DNA of 64,000 nt from Alkaliphilus metalliredigens QYMF (GTDB lineage: Bacteria; Bacillota; Clostridia; Peptostreptococcales; Natronincolaceae). Within the stretch, counting starts at the first letter, position 1. Every line of letters begins with the position of its first letter. The notes under the pieces were generated by a model. It did no database searches, was not told where the DNA came from, and saw only the letters and a program-made list of their open reading frames with translations. The translations under genes were made by a program, and so were the position numbers. Below are positions 16,276 to 24,180 of the stretch, in pieces. The stretch is taken from the NCBI RefSeq assembly GCF_000016985.1, contig NC_009633.1:2647539-2711538 (forward strand), written 5' to 3'.

Positions 16276-17110
16276 TCAATATCAATTTATTGGTTGTACT
16301 GAGACATTAGAAGAGGCTAAGATCGTCTTCTTTGGAGCCCCTTATGATGGCACAAGTTCATTTAGACCTGGATCAAGGTTTGCTGCTAGTCGGATAAGAA
16401 TCGATTCTTATGGCTTAGAAACCTATAGTCCCTACCTAGAAAAAGATTTAGAGCAGTATCTAATTCATGACGCAGGTGATATAGAACTGGGATTTGGTAA
16501 TCGCGATGTTGCTCTCAAGGAGATTAATGAGTTTGTTAAAGAGGTAGTTGCATCAAATAAAAAACCATTGATGATTGGTGGAGAGCATTTGGTGACACTT
16601 CCTGCAATACAAGCGGTTCATGAAAAGTATCAAGATTTAATTGTACTACACTTCGATGCACATGCAGATTTAAGAGCACATTACTTAGGTGAAAAATTAT
16701 CTCATGCTACTGTAATGGGAAGGGTGTGGGACTTTTTAGGAGATGAGAGAATTTATCAGTTTGGAATTCGTTCTGGTACCCAAGAAGAGTTTAAATGGTC
16801 TGCAGAAGGACATACTTTCATGAATAAATTTGGTTATGAGTCCTTGGATGAGATTATTGATCAAGTGAAAAACAAACCTGTTTATGTAACAATTGATTTA
16901 GATGTGCTAGACCCCTCAATTTTTCCAGGGACAGGGACACCAGAGCCTGGAGGTATTTCTTTTACTGATATGATGCGAATTATCAAAAAACTGTCCATTT
17001 TGAATATCGTGGGTGCTGATATTGTTGAGCTTGCACCTGACTATGACCCTACTGGGGTATCCACTGCTGTTGCATCAAAGGTCATTAGAGAAATGCTACT
17101 TATCTTATAA
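16262..17110 (+). CDS. speB: Agmatinase (ureohydrolase family)
   Basis: A 282-residue ureohydrolase that splits agmatine into putrescine and urea and so feeds speE. All manganese ligands are visible: H109 in GGEH, D132-A-H134-A-D136 and D212-x-D214 in TIDLDVLDPS. The ATG at 16262 is ten bases after AAGGAG; the ATG two codons later is less well placed. The gene overlaps speE by 14 bases. Arginine decarboxylase (speA), needed to make agmatine, is not in the window. A formiminoglutamase or arginase function is possible, but context favours agmatine. Confidence 0.9.
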   Translation: MEMFNQYQFIGCTETLEEAKIVFFGAPYDGTSSFRPGSRFAASRIRIDSYGLETYSPYLEKDLEQYLIHDAGDIELGFGNRDVALKEINEFVKEVVASNKKPLMIGGEHLVTLPAIQAVHEKYQDLIVLHFDAHADLRAHYLGEKLSHATVMGRVWDFLGDERIYQFGIRSGTQEEFKWSAEGHTFMNKFGYESLDEIIDQVKNKPVYVTIDLDVLDPSIFPGTGTPEPGGISFTDMMRIIKKLSILNIVGADIVELAPDYDPTGVSTAVASKVIREMLLIL

Positions 17111-17120
17111 AAATGAAGCA

Positions 17121-17159
17121 AAAAAGAACTTCTATTTGATCAAATAGAAGTTCTTTTTT
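17121..17159 (+). terminator. speB terminator, formerly also serving purB
   Basis: An 18-bp near-perfect palindrome (17121-17138 with 17141-17158) runs into a T tract. Because it has A/T tracts on both sides, it would work in both directions. Before the insertion it lay about 25 bases beyond the purB stop codon. Confidence 0.9.
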
Positions 17160-17181
17160 TTTAATACAGGTTAATTTTAAA

Positions 17182-17294
17182 TTATACTTGAAGGTCCACT
17201 TTACCACCGATACTAGATTTGTTCTGATCTAAGATAGGTTGAATAAACTCCGTAAGGAAGTCCTTTACTTGTTCTGGTGCCCTTCCAACAAAAT
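17182..17294 (-). pseudogene. Duplicated 3' end of purB (left copy of the target-site duplication)
   Basis: These 113 bases are identical to 19398-19510, the last 37 codons of purB with the stop codon. No start codon or upstream gene body remains, because the insertion sequence follows at 17295. It is a by-product of transposition and should not encode a protein. Confidence 0.95.
17182..17294. repeat. Direct repeat flanking the insertion sequence, left copy (113 bp)
   Basis: Exact match to 19398-19510 over 113 bases, ending abruptly at both edges where the sequences diverge. I read this as the target-site duplication of the element between the copies. Confidence 0.95.
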
Positions 17295-17326
17295 CCTGAC
17301 TTCAGAACATAAATTCAGAACAAATG

Positions 17327-17367
17327 ATGAGTAAATGTTTAAATTTGAACATTTCTCATTATTTTTT
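17327..17367 (+). terminator. Terminator inside the IS left end, upstream of the transposase promoter
   Basis: A 16-bp hairpin with one bulge (17327-17343 with 17344-17359; in practice the loop opens a few central A-T pairs) is followed by a T run at 17360-17367. It would stop transcripts entering from the speB side before they reach the transposase gene. Confidence 0.7.
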
Positions 17368-17380
17368 TGTTTATTTACGC

Positions 17381-17416
17381 CCACGACTTGTCGTGGTGAA
17401 TAATATGATGTATAAT
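17381..17416 (+). promoter_or_regulatory. Transposase promoter overlapped by a palindrome
   Basis: TATAAT at 17411-17416 has TTGTCG at 17388-17393 at a spacing of 17. The -35 lies inside the perfect palindrome CCACGAC-TT-GTCGTGG (17381-17396), a possible operator or a hairpin in read-through RNA. Confidence 0.55.
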
Positions 17417-17448
17417 GTAGTTAGAGGGATTTTATGGAGGGATTGTGC

Positions 17449-19308
17449 ATGTATATTAGTAAATCTAAAAGACCAAATGGTAAGTATTTCATATCAATTG
17501 CTAAGGGGATTAGAGATCCTGAAACTAAGAAATCAAAAAAAATTCAGATTAAAGGTTTTGGTACTCATGATTTGGATTCTAAATCAGGTAAGAAAGCTCT
17601 TGTGCAAGCTGAAGCTGAGCTAAAAGAAATGATTAGACTAGATGAAGCTTCTCGAGGATTTGAAAACTTTGAAGATTTTATTGTATCCATGTCAAAAGAT
17701 AAGCTTTCTCTTAAGCATAAAAATATTGGCTATCTACCATACTTAGAAATCTTTAACCAATTGAAATTACAAAGTTTCTTTTCTAAGATGGTCAAAGACT
17801 CTAAACTTGATTATTCTTTTAGCGATATGATGTTCTATCAAGTACTTGGTAGATTATTCAATCCTTCTAGTAAGCTTGAAGTAGCTACTAGAAAGGATGA
17901 TTTCCTGTATGATTTTAATTTTGTAAATAACGATAATATTTATTCCTCTTTGGATGTTTTTTCTGGATTTAATAAACATAAATCTAAAGCGTTACAAGAT
18001 GGCATTCAAGTCATAAACGATATGGAGATTCTCTTAGATACCGTTGATTCAGAGGCTAAAAAAATATTAGAAACTAACATAAACAATACCTCTCACGAAT
18101 TAGAAGAACTAATAACGTCTTATGATAGTAATTTTGAAATGAATGAAAACAAACTTTTCAAACATCTCAATAAACATATGGAAAAGATTGTTCCAGAAAG
18201 AAATATATCTTTAGCCTTTTATGACTGCACAACCTATTACTTTGAGTCTTTTGATGAAGACGGTTTTAGAGAAAGAGGCATGAGTAAGGATAATAAAAGA
18301 AATGAAACACAAGTGGTTATGGGTTTATTAATAGACACAAATGGCATCCCTATTTCCTATAGGCTTTTCAAAGGCAACAAACATGAATTACATACCATGA
18401 AAGAGGTCATTGACGATATATTAAATAATTACACCATAAAAGAAATTATTATCGTTGCTGACAGAGGCTTAAATTCAAGGGCTAACTTAGAAATGATCCG
18501 TGGCAAAGGGCTTAACTACATTGTAGGTTCTAAGGGCAGTGCAGTGCCTAAAGATCTAAAAGAGAAGAAATTCAATTCATCTTGGAACATCACTTCTAAA
18601 GCCGAGGCTAAATATAAAAGCGGCTATATCACCAGTAAAAGAAAAGTGAGTCACAATGATGAAACCTATGATGAATTAATCATAAAAAAATATTCAGATG
18701 TCTACAAAGAACGGGAGATGTTTAAACAAGATAAAATGCTTGAAAGAGCGAAAAAAAATATAAAAGATTTTACAATTAATTCAACAACTAAATCTAAAAG
18801 CAAGTATTACAAAGCTGTTGATAATCCTAAAGAGAAAATAAACATTGAGATCGATGAAGAAAAAATTAAACAAGAACAAGAGAATTTCGGATATTTTTAC
18901 ATCGTTACCAATAAAGTAGAGATGAATCCAGCAGATATAATGGTGGCTTATAAATCCCTGTATAAAATTGAAGAGTCCTTCAGAATATTAAAAACAAATT
19001 TAAAAGCAAGACCTGTGTATCACTTTAAAGAACGAAGAATCCGGTCACATTTTTTAATTTGTTATTTGGCCTTAGTCATCCAGAGAGTATTAGAGTATAA
19101 ATTAGAAGAGAAAAACGTTGAAATATCTACCCATGAAATAATCAATGGTCTAGAAGGGTTTGTTATAGATGAGATTGATTACAAAGTAGACAAATTATAT
19201 ATGATCTCAGACAAATTATTTAAGAGCAAAATAAACCAAGACATATTTAAAATTGAAAAGAATGTTCTACTGAGTAATGAAATCTCCAATATAATTAAAA
19301 AGATGTAG
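17449..19308 (+). CDS. IS1634 family transposase
   Basis: A 619-residue DDE transposase of the IS4-related IS1634 family. The start at 17449 is chosen because GGAGGG lies seven bases upstream; a further in-frame ATG at 17434 overlaps that site. Catalytic region: first Asp in ISLAFYDCTTYYFES, second Asp in IIIVADRGLNSRANL, and the Glu in the YxxLYKIEESFRILKTNL region (Y-x2-R-like signature), followed by RPVYHFKERRIRSHFLICYLAL. A large insertion lies between the second Asp and the Glu, as usual for this family. No frameshift or stop interrupts it. Confidence 0.95.
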   Translation: MYISKSKRPNGKYFISIAKGIRDPETKKSKKIQIKGFGTHDLDSKSGKKALVQAEAELKEMIRLDEASRGFENFEDFIVSMSKDKLSLKHKNIGYLPYLEIFNQLKLQSFFSKMVKDSKLDYSFSDMMFYQVLGRLFNPSSKLEVATRKDDFLYDFNFVNNDNIYSSLDVFSGFNKHKSKALQDGIQVINDMEILLDTVDSEAKKILETNINNTSHELEELITSYDSNFEMNENKLFKHLNKHMEKIVPERNISLAFYDCTTYYFESFDEDGFRERGMSKDNKRNETQVVMGLLIDTNGIPISYRLFKGNKHELHTMKEVIDDILNNYTIKEIIIVADRGLNSRANLEMIRGKGLNYIVGSKGSAVPKDLKEKKFNSSWNITSKAEAKYKSGYITSKRKVSHNDETYDELIIKKYSDVYKEREMFKQDKMLERAKKNIKDFTINSTTKSKSKYYKAVDNPKEKINIEIDEEKIKQEQENFGYFYIVTNKVEMNPADIMVAYKSLYKIEESFRILKTNLKARPVYHFKERRIRSHFLICYLALVIQRVLEYKLEEKNVEISTHEIINGLEGFVIDEIDYKVDKLYMISDKLFKSKINQDIFKIEKNVLLSNEISNIIKKM

Positions 19309-19323
19309 TGAGTGCAAAACAAA

Positions 19324-19374
19324 AATAAAAAGTACTGAAACCTCTGTAAACAGATGGCTTCAGCACTTTTTATT
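19324..19374 (-). terminator. Terminator in the IS right end
   Basis: A 19-bp stem with a TCTG-TAAA-CAGA tip. Read on the plus strand it has two A-C mismatches; read on the minus strand those become G-U pairs and T-rich sequence follows. It should therefore act best on transcripts leaving purB, while also closing the transposase transcript. Confidence 0.7.
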
Positions 19375-19397
19375 ATGAATGATGTTCCGAAGTCAGG

Positions 19398-19510
19398 TTA
19401 TACTTGAAGGTCCACTTTACCACCGATACTAGATTTGTTCTGATCTAAGATAGGTTGAATAAACTCCGTAAGGAAGTCCTTTACTTGTTCTGGTGCCCTT
19501 CCAACAAAAT
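19398..19510. repeat. Direct repeat flanking the insertion sequence, right copy (113 bp)
   Basis: Identical to 17182-17294. This copy is the functional 3' end of purB; its first three bases are the purB stop codon on the minus strand. Confidence 0.95.
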
Positions 19511-20831
19511 TTCTTGCATCTAATAGTTTCTCTAAATCTTCTTGCTTTAAGTTAAACTCATCATCAGATAAAATCCGCTGAATTAAATCATTTTTATTAC
19601 CATGAATTTTAACTTGCTTTGCGGCTTCCATTGAGTGTACTCGAATCTTTTCATGTAACTCTTGTCTATCTCCTCCACGTCTCACTGCTTCCATTAAAAT
19701 ATTTTCAGTAGCCATAAAAGGCAGTTCACTTTCAACTCGTTGTTTAATGACTTGCTTATAGACCACTAATCCATCGCATATATTGGTTGTAATGTCTAAA
19801 ATGGCATCTGTGGCTAAAAAGGACTCAGGAATCGTAATTCGCTTATTAGCAGAATCATCTAGTGTACGTTCGAACCATTGAGTAGAAGCCGTCATAGCCG
19901 CATTCTGTGATGCTGCGATGACATAACGAGATAGGGAGGCAACACGCTCACTTCTCATTGGATTTCTTTTATAGGCCATTGCTGAAGACCCTATTTGATT
20001 CTTTTCAAAGGGTTCCTCAATCTCCTTAAGATTTTGAAGTAAACGGATATCATTGGTCATTTTATGTAAGCTTTGGGCAATGCCACTTAATACAGATAAC
20101 ACCTCAAAATCAAGCTTTCTAGAATAGGTTTGTCCTGTAACTGCGTAAGTATCATTAAAGCCCATCTTTTCAGCCACTTTCTTGTCCAAGGATTTCACCT
20201 TTTCATGATCCCCATCTAACAGATGTAAAAAGCTTGCCTGTGTACCTGTTGTCCCCTTAGCACCTCTCAACTTCATTCTTCCTATCTGAAATTCAAGGTT
20301 CTCAAAGTCCATTAATAGATCATGGAGCCATAGGGTTGCTCTTTTACCTACTGTTGTAAGCTGTGCAGGTTGAAAATGAGTAAAACCCAATGTGGGTAAA
20401 TCATGATAGTCTTGGCTAAAGACTGCTAATTTATGAAATAGGTTGATTATTTTTTTTCTAAGTAATTTTAAAGCTTCTGTCATCACAATGACATCTGTAT
20501 TGTCACCAACAAAAGCACTGGTTGCGCCTAAATGAATAATTCCCTTTGCCTGGGGACATTGCTCTCCAAAAGCGTATACATGAGACATGACATCATGTCT
20601 TGTTTCTTTCTCTCTTTTTTTGGCAACATCATAGTTGATGGTAGTCATATGTCGTTTCATTTCTTGAATTTGTTGGTCTGTAATATTAACTCCCAACTCT
20701 TGTTGTGATTCTGCCAATGCAATCCATAATTTTCTCCACGTGGTAAATTTGTAATCTGCAGAAAACAAATAAGAGATTTCTTTACTTGCATATCTTTCAA
20801 TTAAAGGATTTTGATATAGTGATGTATCCAA
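19398..20831 (-). CDS. purB: Adenylosuccinate lyase
   Basis: A 477-residue fumarase/aspartase-superfamily enzyme acting twice in purine synthesis: it releases fumarate from SAICAR and from adenylosuccinate. The signature IGSSAMAYKRNPMRSE (SSxMxxKxNxxxxE) and TSAFVGDNTDV are present. The start is TTG at 20831 with AAGGGGAG upstream, giving the family N-terminus DTSLYQNPLIERYASKEI; the frame extends to 20891 without a better site. An insertion sequence ends exactly at its stop codon, but the 113-bp target duplication preserved the full gene. Its original terminator is now 2.2 kb away, and a hairpin in the IS takes its place. Confidence 0.95.
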   Translation of the reverse strand: MDTSLYQNPLIERYASKEISYLFSADYKFTTWRKLWIALAESQQELGVNITDQQIQEMKRHMTTINYDVAKKREKETRHDVMSHVYAFGEQCPQAKGIIHLGATSAFVGDNTDVIVMTEALKLLRKKIINLFHKLAVFSQDYHDLPTLGFTHFQPAQLTTVGKRATLWLHDLLMDFENLEFQIGRMKLRGAKGTTGTQASFLHLLDGDHEKVKSLDKKVAEKMGFNDTYAVTGQTYSRKLDFEVLSVLSGIAQSLHKMTNDIRLLQNLKEIEEPFEKNQIGSSAMAYKRNPMRSERVASLSRYVIAASQNAAMTASTQWFERTLDDSANKRITIPESFLATDAILDITTNICDGLVVYKQVIKQRVESELPFMATENILMEAVRRGGDRQELHEKIRVHSMEAAKQVKIHGNKNDLIQRILSDDEFNLKQEDLEKLLDARNFVGRAPEQVKDFLTEFIQPILDQNKSSIGGKVDLQV

Positions 20832-20916
20832 ATTAATACTCCCCTTCTTAAATAATCTTTTATGTAGAAATAAGATATGAGAACACCTCATATCTTATTT
20901 GCTTCCAATTATATAC

Positions 20917-22110
20917 TTATTCATTTAGAAATTTATCAATACGATTTAAGCCTTCAGTTATGTTTTCCATAGAATTAGCGTAGGATAGTCGAACTAAGTG
21001 GTCTACACCAAAGGCAATACCAGGCACCACTGCAACATGTGTCCGATCCAATAATACTTCAGCAAAGTCCATTGAACCATTGATTATTTTTCCATCAACT
21101 ACTTTTCCAATCAATTGAGAAATGTTCATCATAATGTAAAAAGCACCGTTTGGCGCAATACATGACAAATTTTGTATCTCATTGACTCGATTAATCATAT
21201 ACTTTCTTCTTTCATCAAAGGCTAATCGCATGGTTTCAATAGAAGACTGATCCCTTTCAAGAGCTTCAATACTAGCATACTGGGCAACTGTATTAGGATT
21301 TGAGGTGGCATGACTTTGAATGTTTGACATTATCTTTGCGATTTCTGAATTAGAGGCGGTATAACCAATTCTCCACCCAGTCATTGCATATCCCTTTGAC
21401 ATTCCGTTTATGACAATGGTAAGGTCTTTAATTTCACTATTTAAACTGGCAATACTTACATGCTTCTCATTTCCGTAGATAAGTTTCTCATATATTTCGT
21501 CTGAAACCACAAGAATATTATGGTCAACTGCAATCTTTGCTATCTGCTCTAATTCTTTTTTTGAATAAACTGCCCCTGTAGGGTTTGATGGACTGTTCAA
21601 TATAATTGCCTTAGTTTTAGAAGAGATAGCAGCCAGGAAATCTTCGGGCTTCATCTTAAAATCATTTTCTTCAGGACAGTCTATATAGACTGGAATTGCA
21701 TCGGCCATTTTAACATGTTCAGGATAACTAACCCAATAGGGCACAGGAATAATAACTTCATCTCCAGGATTGCAGACAGCTTGAAAAATATTATACACAG
21801 AATGCTTGGCTCCATTGGAGACAATAATGTGTTGAGGAAGGTACTCCAATTCATTGTCACTGGCTAATTTATTGCAAATGGATTGTCTTAATTGCAGCAT
21901 ACCAGGTGCTGGTGTATAGCCAATACTCTTTTCTTCTATTGCCTTAATGGCAGCTTGTTTTATGTAATCTGGAGTTTGAAAATCTGGTTCTCCTACTCCA
22001 AAACTAATGACGTTCATCCCTTCGGCTTTCATTTGCTTAGCCTTACTATCAATTGCTAATGTGATTGATGAAGAAACTGATAGACCTTTTTTAGAAAGTT
22101 CAACTTTCAT
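20917..22110 (-). CDS. aspC: Pyridoxal-phosphate aminotransferase, aspartate aminotransferase type (class I)
   Basis: A 397-residue fold-type I aminotransferase. Recognisable blocks are FGVGEPDFQTPDYIK, SPSNPTGAVYSKKELE, VSDEIYEKLIYG and the PLP-lysine region NGMSKGYAMTGWRIGY. It most resembles Ib-type aspartate aminotransferases, which move the amino group between aspartate and 2-oxoglutarate. It sits 85 bp upstream of purB on the same strand; aspartate is a purB-pathway substrate, so co-expression would make sense. Some family members act on aromatic amino acids, so the exact substrate is open. Confidence 0.9.
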   Translation of the reverse strand: MKVELSKKGLSVSSSITLAIDSKAKQMKAEGMNVISFGVGEPDFQTPDYIKQAAIKAIEEKSIGYTPAPGMLQLRQSICNKLASDNELEYLPQHIIVSNGAKHSVYNIFQAVCNPGDEVIIPVPYWVSYPEHVKMADAIPVYIDCPEENDFKMKPEDFLAAISSKTKAIILNSPSNPTGAVYSKKELEQIAKIAVDHNILVVSDEIYEKLIYGNEKHVSIASLNSEIKDLTIVINGMSKGYAMTGWRIGYTASNSEIAKIMSNIQSHATSNPNTVAQYASIEALERDQSSIETMRLAFDERRKYMINRVNEIQNLSCIAPNGAFYIMMNISQLIGKVVDGKIINGSMDFAEVLLDRTHVAVVPGIAFGVDHLVRLSYANSMENITEGLNRIDKFLNE

Positions 22111-22251
22111 TCGAACACCCCCGTGGTTATTTTATCTAATTAATACATTCTATTAATCAAGGAAATCATACTCACTTTTCATCAAATTTCCCTACCATTT
22201 ATTCTAACAAACTTTGTGATATATTTCTACAAATATCTTTTATGGTACGAC

Positions 22252-22629
22252 TTACCTTTGATAAATATCCTGCATTATGTACTGAATCAGCTTTAACGAG
22301 TCCTCAAGAGAGGCTTTGTATGTTCGTTTAATGACTTTGTAGTGTTCAATTCCTTCGTCTGTAATTCGATAGTAGCGGATTGATCTTTTATCCGGTTCTT
22401 CCCACCAACCACTTATGTAATCATTGCTTTCTAAGTCACGTAAGAGTGGGTAAATCATCCCTGGACTAGGCACCCAAACATGAGAAAGACGCACTTTTAT
22501 TTCATCAATAATTTCGTTTCCGTAGAAGCTTCGTTCATTCAACAAGTGAAGTATATAAAGCTTAACAAACTGTGTTGTGCTTAATTTGGAAGGAAATTGT
22601 CTTGAACGCTCTCCTTTATATTGAGACAT
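22252..22629 (-). CDS. PadR family transcriptional regulator
   Basis: A 125-residue winged-helix protein. The PadR core is clear: KLYILHLLNERSFYGNEIIDEIK, WVPSPGMIYPLLRDLESNDYI and RYYRITDEG. Family members are usually repressors of nearby detoxification or transport genes. Here it starts six bases after the PHP phosphoesterase gene and is followed by aspC, so its target is not obvious. It lacks the longer C-terminal dimerisation domain of subfamily 1 and fits subfamily 2. Confidence 0.88.
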   Translation of the reverse strand: MSQYKGERSRQFPSKLSTTQFVKLYILHLLNERSFYGNEIIDEIKVRLSHVWVPSPGMIYPLLRDLESNDYISGWWEEPDKRSIRYYRITDEGIEHYKVIKRTYKASLEDSLKLIQYIMQDIYQR

Positions 22630-22635
22630 AAGTCT

Positions 22636-23466
22636 TTACCCCCTTTTAGATAGTAATCGTTTAGCATTCTCCAAAGGAACCTTTACACTACCTAAGTCTC
22701 CATGCATTCCTATGTTACTTGAAGCACAATGGAAATCCGAGCCACCTGTTATACCTAGATTATGTTTTTGAGCCATATCTAAAAATTGAGAAACATGCTC
22801 AGTGGTATGGTCAGAGTGATAGACTTCAATTCCGGCAATATTGCTTTCTAAGATGTCATGAAGTATATGAAGGTCTTTGAGTAATCCAGGGTGTGCAATA
22901 ACCGCTTGTCCCCCTGCTCTATTAATGATATCAACCGCTTCAAAGGGTGTCAACTTATATCGTGACACATATGCAGGACAACCCTGATTCAAATATTTTT
23001 CAAATGCTATGGAAACTGAAGGAATATATTTTTTTTCAACTAATAAATTTGCTATATGAGGGCGTCCAATGACGCCTGAAGTTGATATCCTCTCTAGTAC
23101 CTCTTCGTAGGATATGATGAAACCCAATTTTTGAAGTTTACTAATTATTTTACCAGCGCGCTCAGTCCGTGCATCCTGAAGTTTTTGAAGGATATTAAAT
23201 AATTGAGGTGATTCTACATTTATATCATAGCCAAGTATATGAACTTCTTCATTATGATGGACTGTACTGAGTTCTATACCAGGGATAAAATAGAAATCAT
23301 GATATTTTCTACTTTGCAACTGAGCTTCTTCTAAACCATTGATGGAATCATGATCTGTGATAGCGATTCCATTTAAGCCTTTAGCCACTGCATAATCAAT
23401 TAGTTGACTTGGTGATAAATTCCCATCAGAAGCTGTTGTATGGGTATGCATATCGATATATTTCAT
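22636..23466 (-). CDS. PHP domain phosphoesterase (RNase AM / TrpH-YciV type)
   Basis: A 276-residue PHP-domain protein. The metal ligands are in the four expected motifs: DMHTHTTASDG at the start, GIAITDHDS, HILGYD and GGSDFH near the end, with the AHPG motif in between. Proteins of this layout hydrolyse 3',5'-nucleoside bisphosphates or act as 5'-3' exonucleases on short RNA (the E. coli YciV class). Length is normal. It is the first gene of a likely unit with padR. Confidence 0.85.
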   Translation of the reverse strand: MKYIDMHTHTTASDGNLSPSQLIDYAVAKGLNGIAITDHDSINGLEEAQLQSRKYHDFYFIPGIELSTVHHNEEVHILGYDINVESPQLFNILQKLQDARTERAGKIISKLQKLGFIISYEEVLERISTSGVIGRPHIANLLVEKKYIPSVSIAFEKYLNQGCPAYVSRYKLTPFEAVDIINRAGGQAVIAHPGLLKDLHILHDILESNIAGIEVYHSDHTTEHVSQFLDMAQKHNLGITGGSDFHCASSNIGMHGDLGSVKVPLENAKRLLSKRG

Positions 23467-23641
23467 CGGGTAACTCCCCCTTTTGGTATTCTAAATAGAT
23501 GATTAAAGATGATATACGTAATTTACATTTTTTATCATTGGAACGGGCTAATAGCATGATTCCTGAATGTAACCATAACATGTATATTACTTGTTAAAAG
23601 GCAAAGTTGTTCATCTCCAATAAATATATAATAGTACATAC

Positions 23642-23667
23642 AAAAAGTCTGCTCAAGCAGACTTTTT
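23642..23667 (-). terminator. spoVS terminator
   Basis: A perfect 11-bp stem (AAAAAGTCTGC/GCAGACTTTTT, loop TCAA) ends in a T run on the minus strand, 20 bases after the spoVS stop. Confidence 0.9.
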
Positions 23668-23686
23668 TATATACATTGTTTTTATG

Positions 23687-23947
23687 TTATCTAGGTTCAA
23701 CTATGAATTTAATGGCAGTTCTTTCTTCACCATCTATTTCTATATCAGTGAAAGCGGGTATACAAATCAAATCTAATCCACTGGGCGCTACAAATCCTCT
23801 TGCTATTGCAACTGCTTTTACGGATTGGTTGATTGCGCCAGCACCGATGGCTTGAATTTCAGCAGTTCCACGTTCTCTTAAAACACCGGCTAATGCTCCT
23901 GCTACAGAATTTGGGTTTGATTTTGCTGATACTCTTAGTACTTCCAT
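23687..23947 (-). CDS. spoVS: Stage V sporulation protein S
   Basis: An 86-residue Alba-like protein, almost invariant among spore formers: MEVLRVSAKSNPNSVAGAL, IGAGAINQSVKAVAIARGFV and the DGEERTAIKF end. In Bacillus its loss blocks sporulation at stage V, and it is transcribed by sigma-H. A strong ribosome binding site (AAGGGGGC) precedes the ATG. It lies downstream of rny, with the rny terminator and a sigma-H-like promoter in between, so it is a separate unit. Confidence 0.96.
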   Translation of the reverse strand: MEVLRVSAKSNPNSVAGALAGVLRERGTAEIQAIGAGAINQSVKAVAIARGFVAPSGLDLICIPAFTDIEIDGEERTAIKFIVEPR

Positions 23948-24003
23948 GATTTTAATGCCCCCTTAGTAAATTGTTTGATATAATAAATAAATTTTACTAT
24001 ATA

Positions 24004-24032
24004 ACATTCTACCTATCATTGAAAAAACCTGC
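24004..24032 (-). promoter_or_regulatory. Sigma-H-like promoter of spoVS
   Basis: On the minus strand GCAGGTTTT (24024-24032), 11 bases, then GTAGAATGT (24004-24012). This fits the Bacillus sigma-H pattern RnAGGAwww-N11/12-RnnGAATww with two mismatches, and spoVS is known to be sigma-H dependent in Bacillus. Confidence 0.5.
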
Positions 24033-24156
24033 ATACTTTATTAAGTTTTCTACTATTTCTTTTAGTAAAATTACATTATTTAGGTAAAGGATAATATCTG
24101 TAAGTTTTATTACTGATTATATTGAGTAGATGTGATGAAAAATAGTTGCTAAATAA

Positions 24157-24180
24157 AAAAAACTGCCTAGGCAGTTTTTT
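24157..24180 (-). terminator. rny terminator
   Basis: A 10-bp stem AAAAAACTGC/GCAGTTTTTT with loop CTAG, touching the rny stop codon, with a T run on the minus strand. Confidence 0.88.

Larger units (their letters stand above)
17295..19397 (+). mobile_element. IS1634-family insertion sequence with 113-bp target-site duplication
   Basis: The element is 2,103 bp long. Its ends are imperfect 16-bp inverted repeats: CCTGACTTCAGAACAT on the left and, read inward from the right, CCTGACTTCGGAACAT (one mismatch). It carries one transposase gene (17449-19308). It lies between two identical 113-bp copies of the purB 3' end. Long, variable target duplications are an established and unusual property of IS1634-type elements. 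The left copy abuts 17294 and the right copy starts exactly with the purB stop codon, so purB stays complete. The transposase frame, ends and repeats are intact, which suggests a recent and potentially active insertion. Confidence 0.93.

Noticed and set aside
17182-17294. A short independent gene on the minus strand left of the insertion sequence
   Set aside because: It is an exact copy of the purB 3' end without a start, best explained as target-site duplication.
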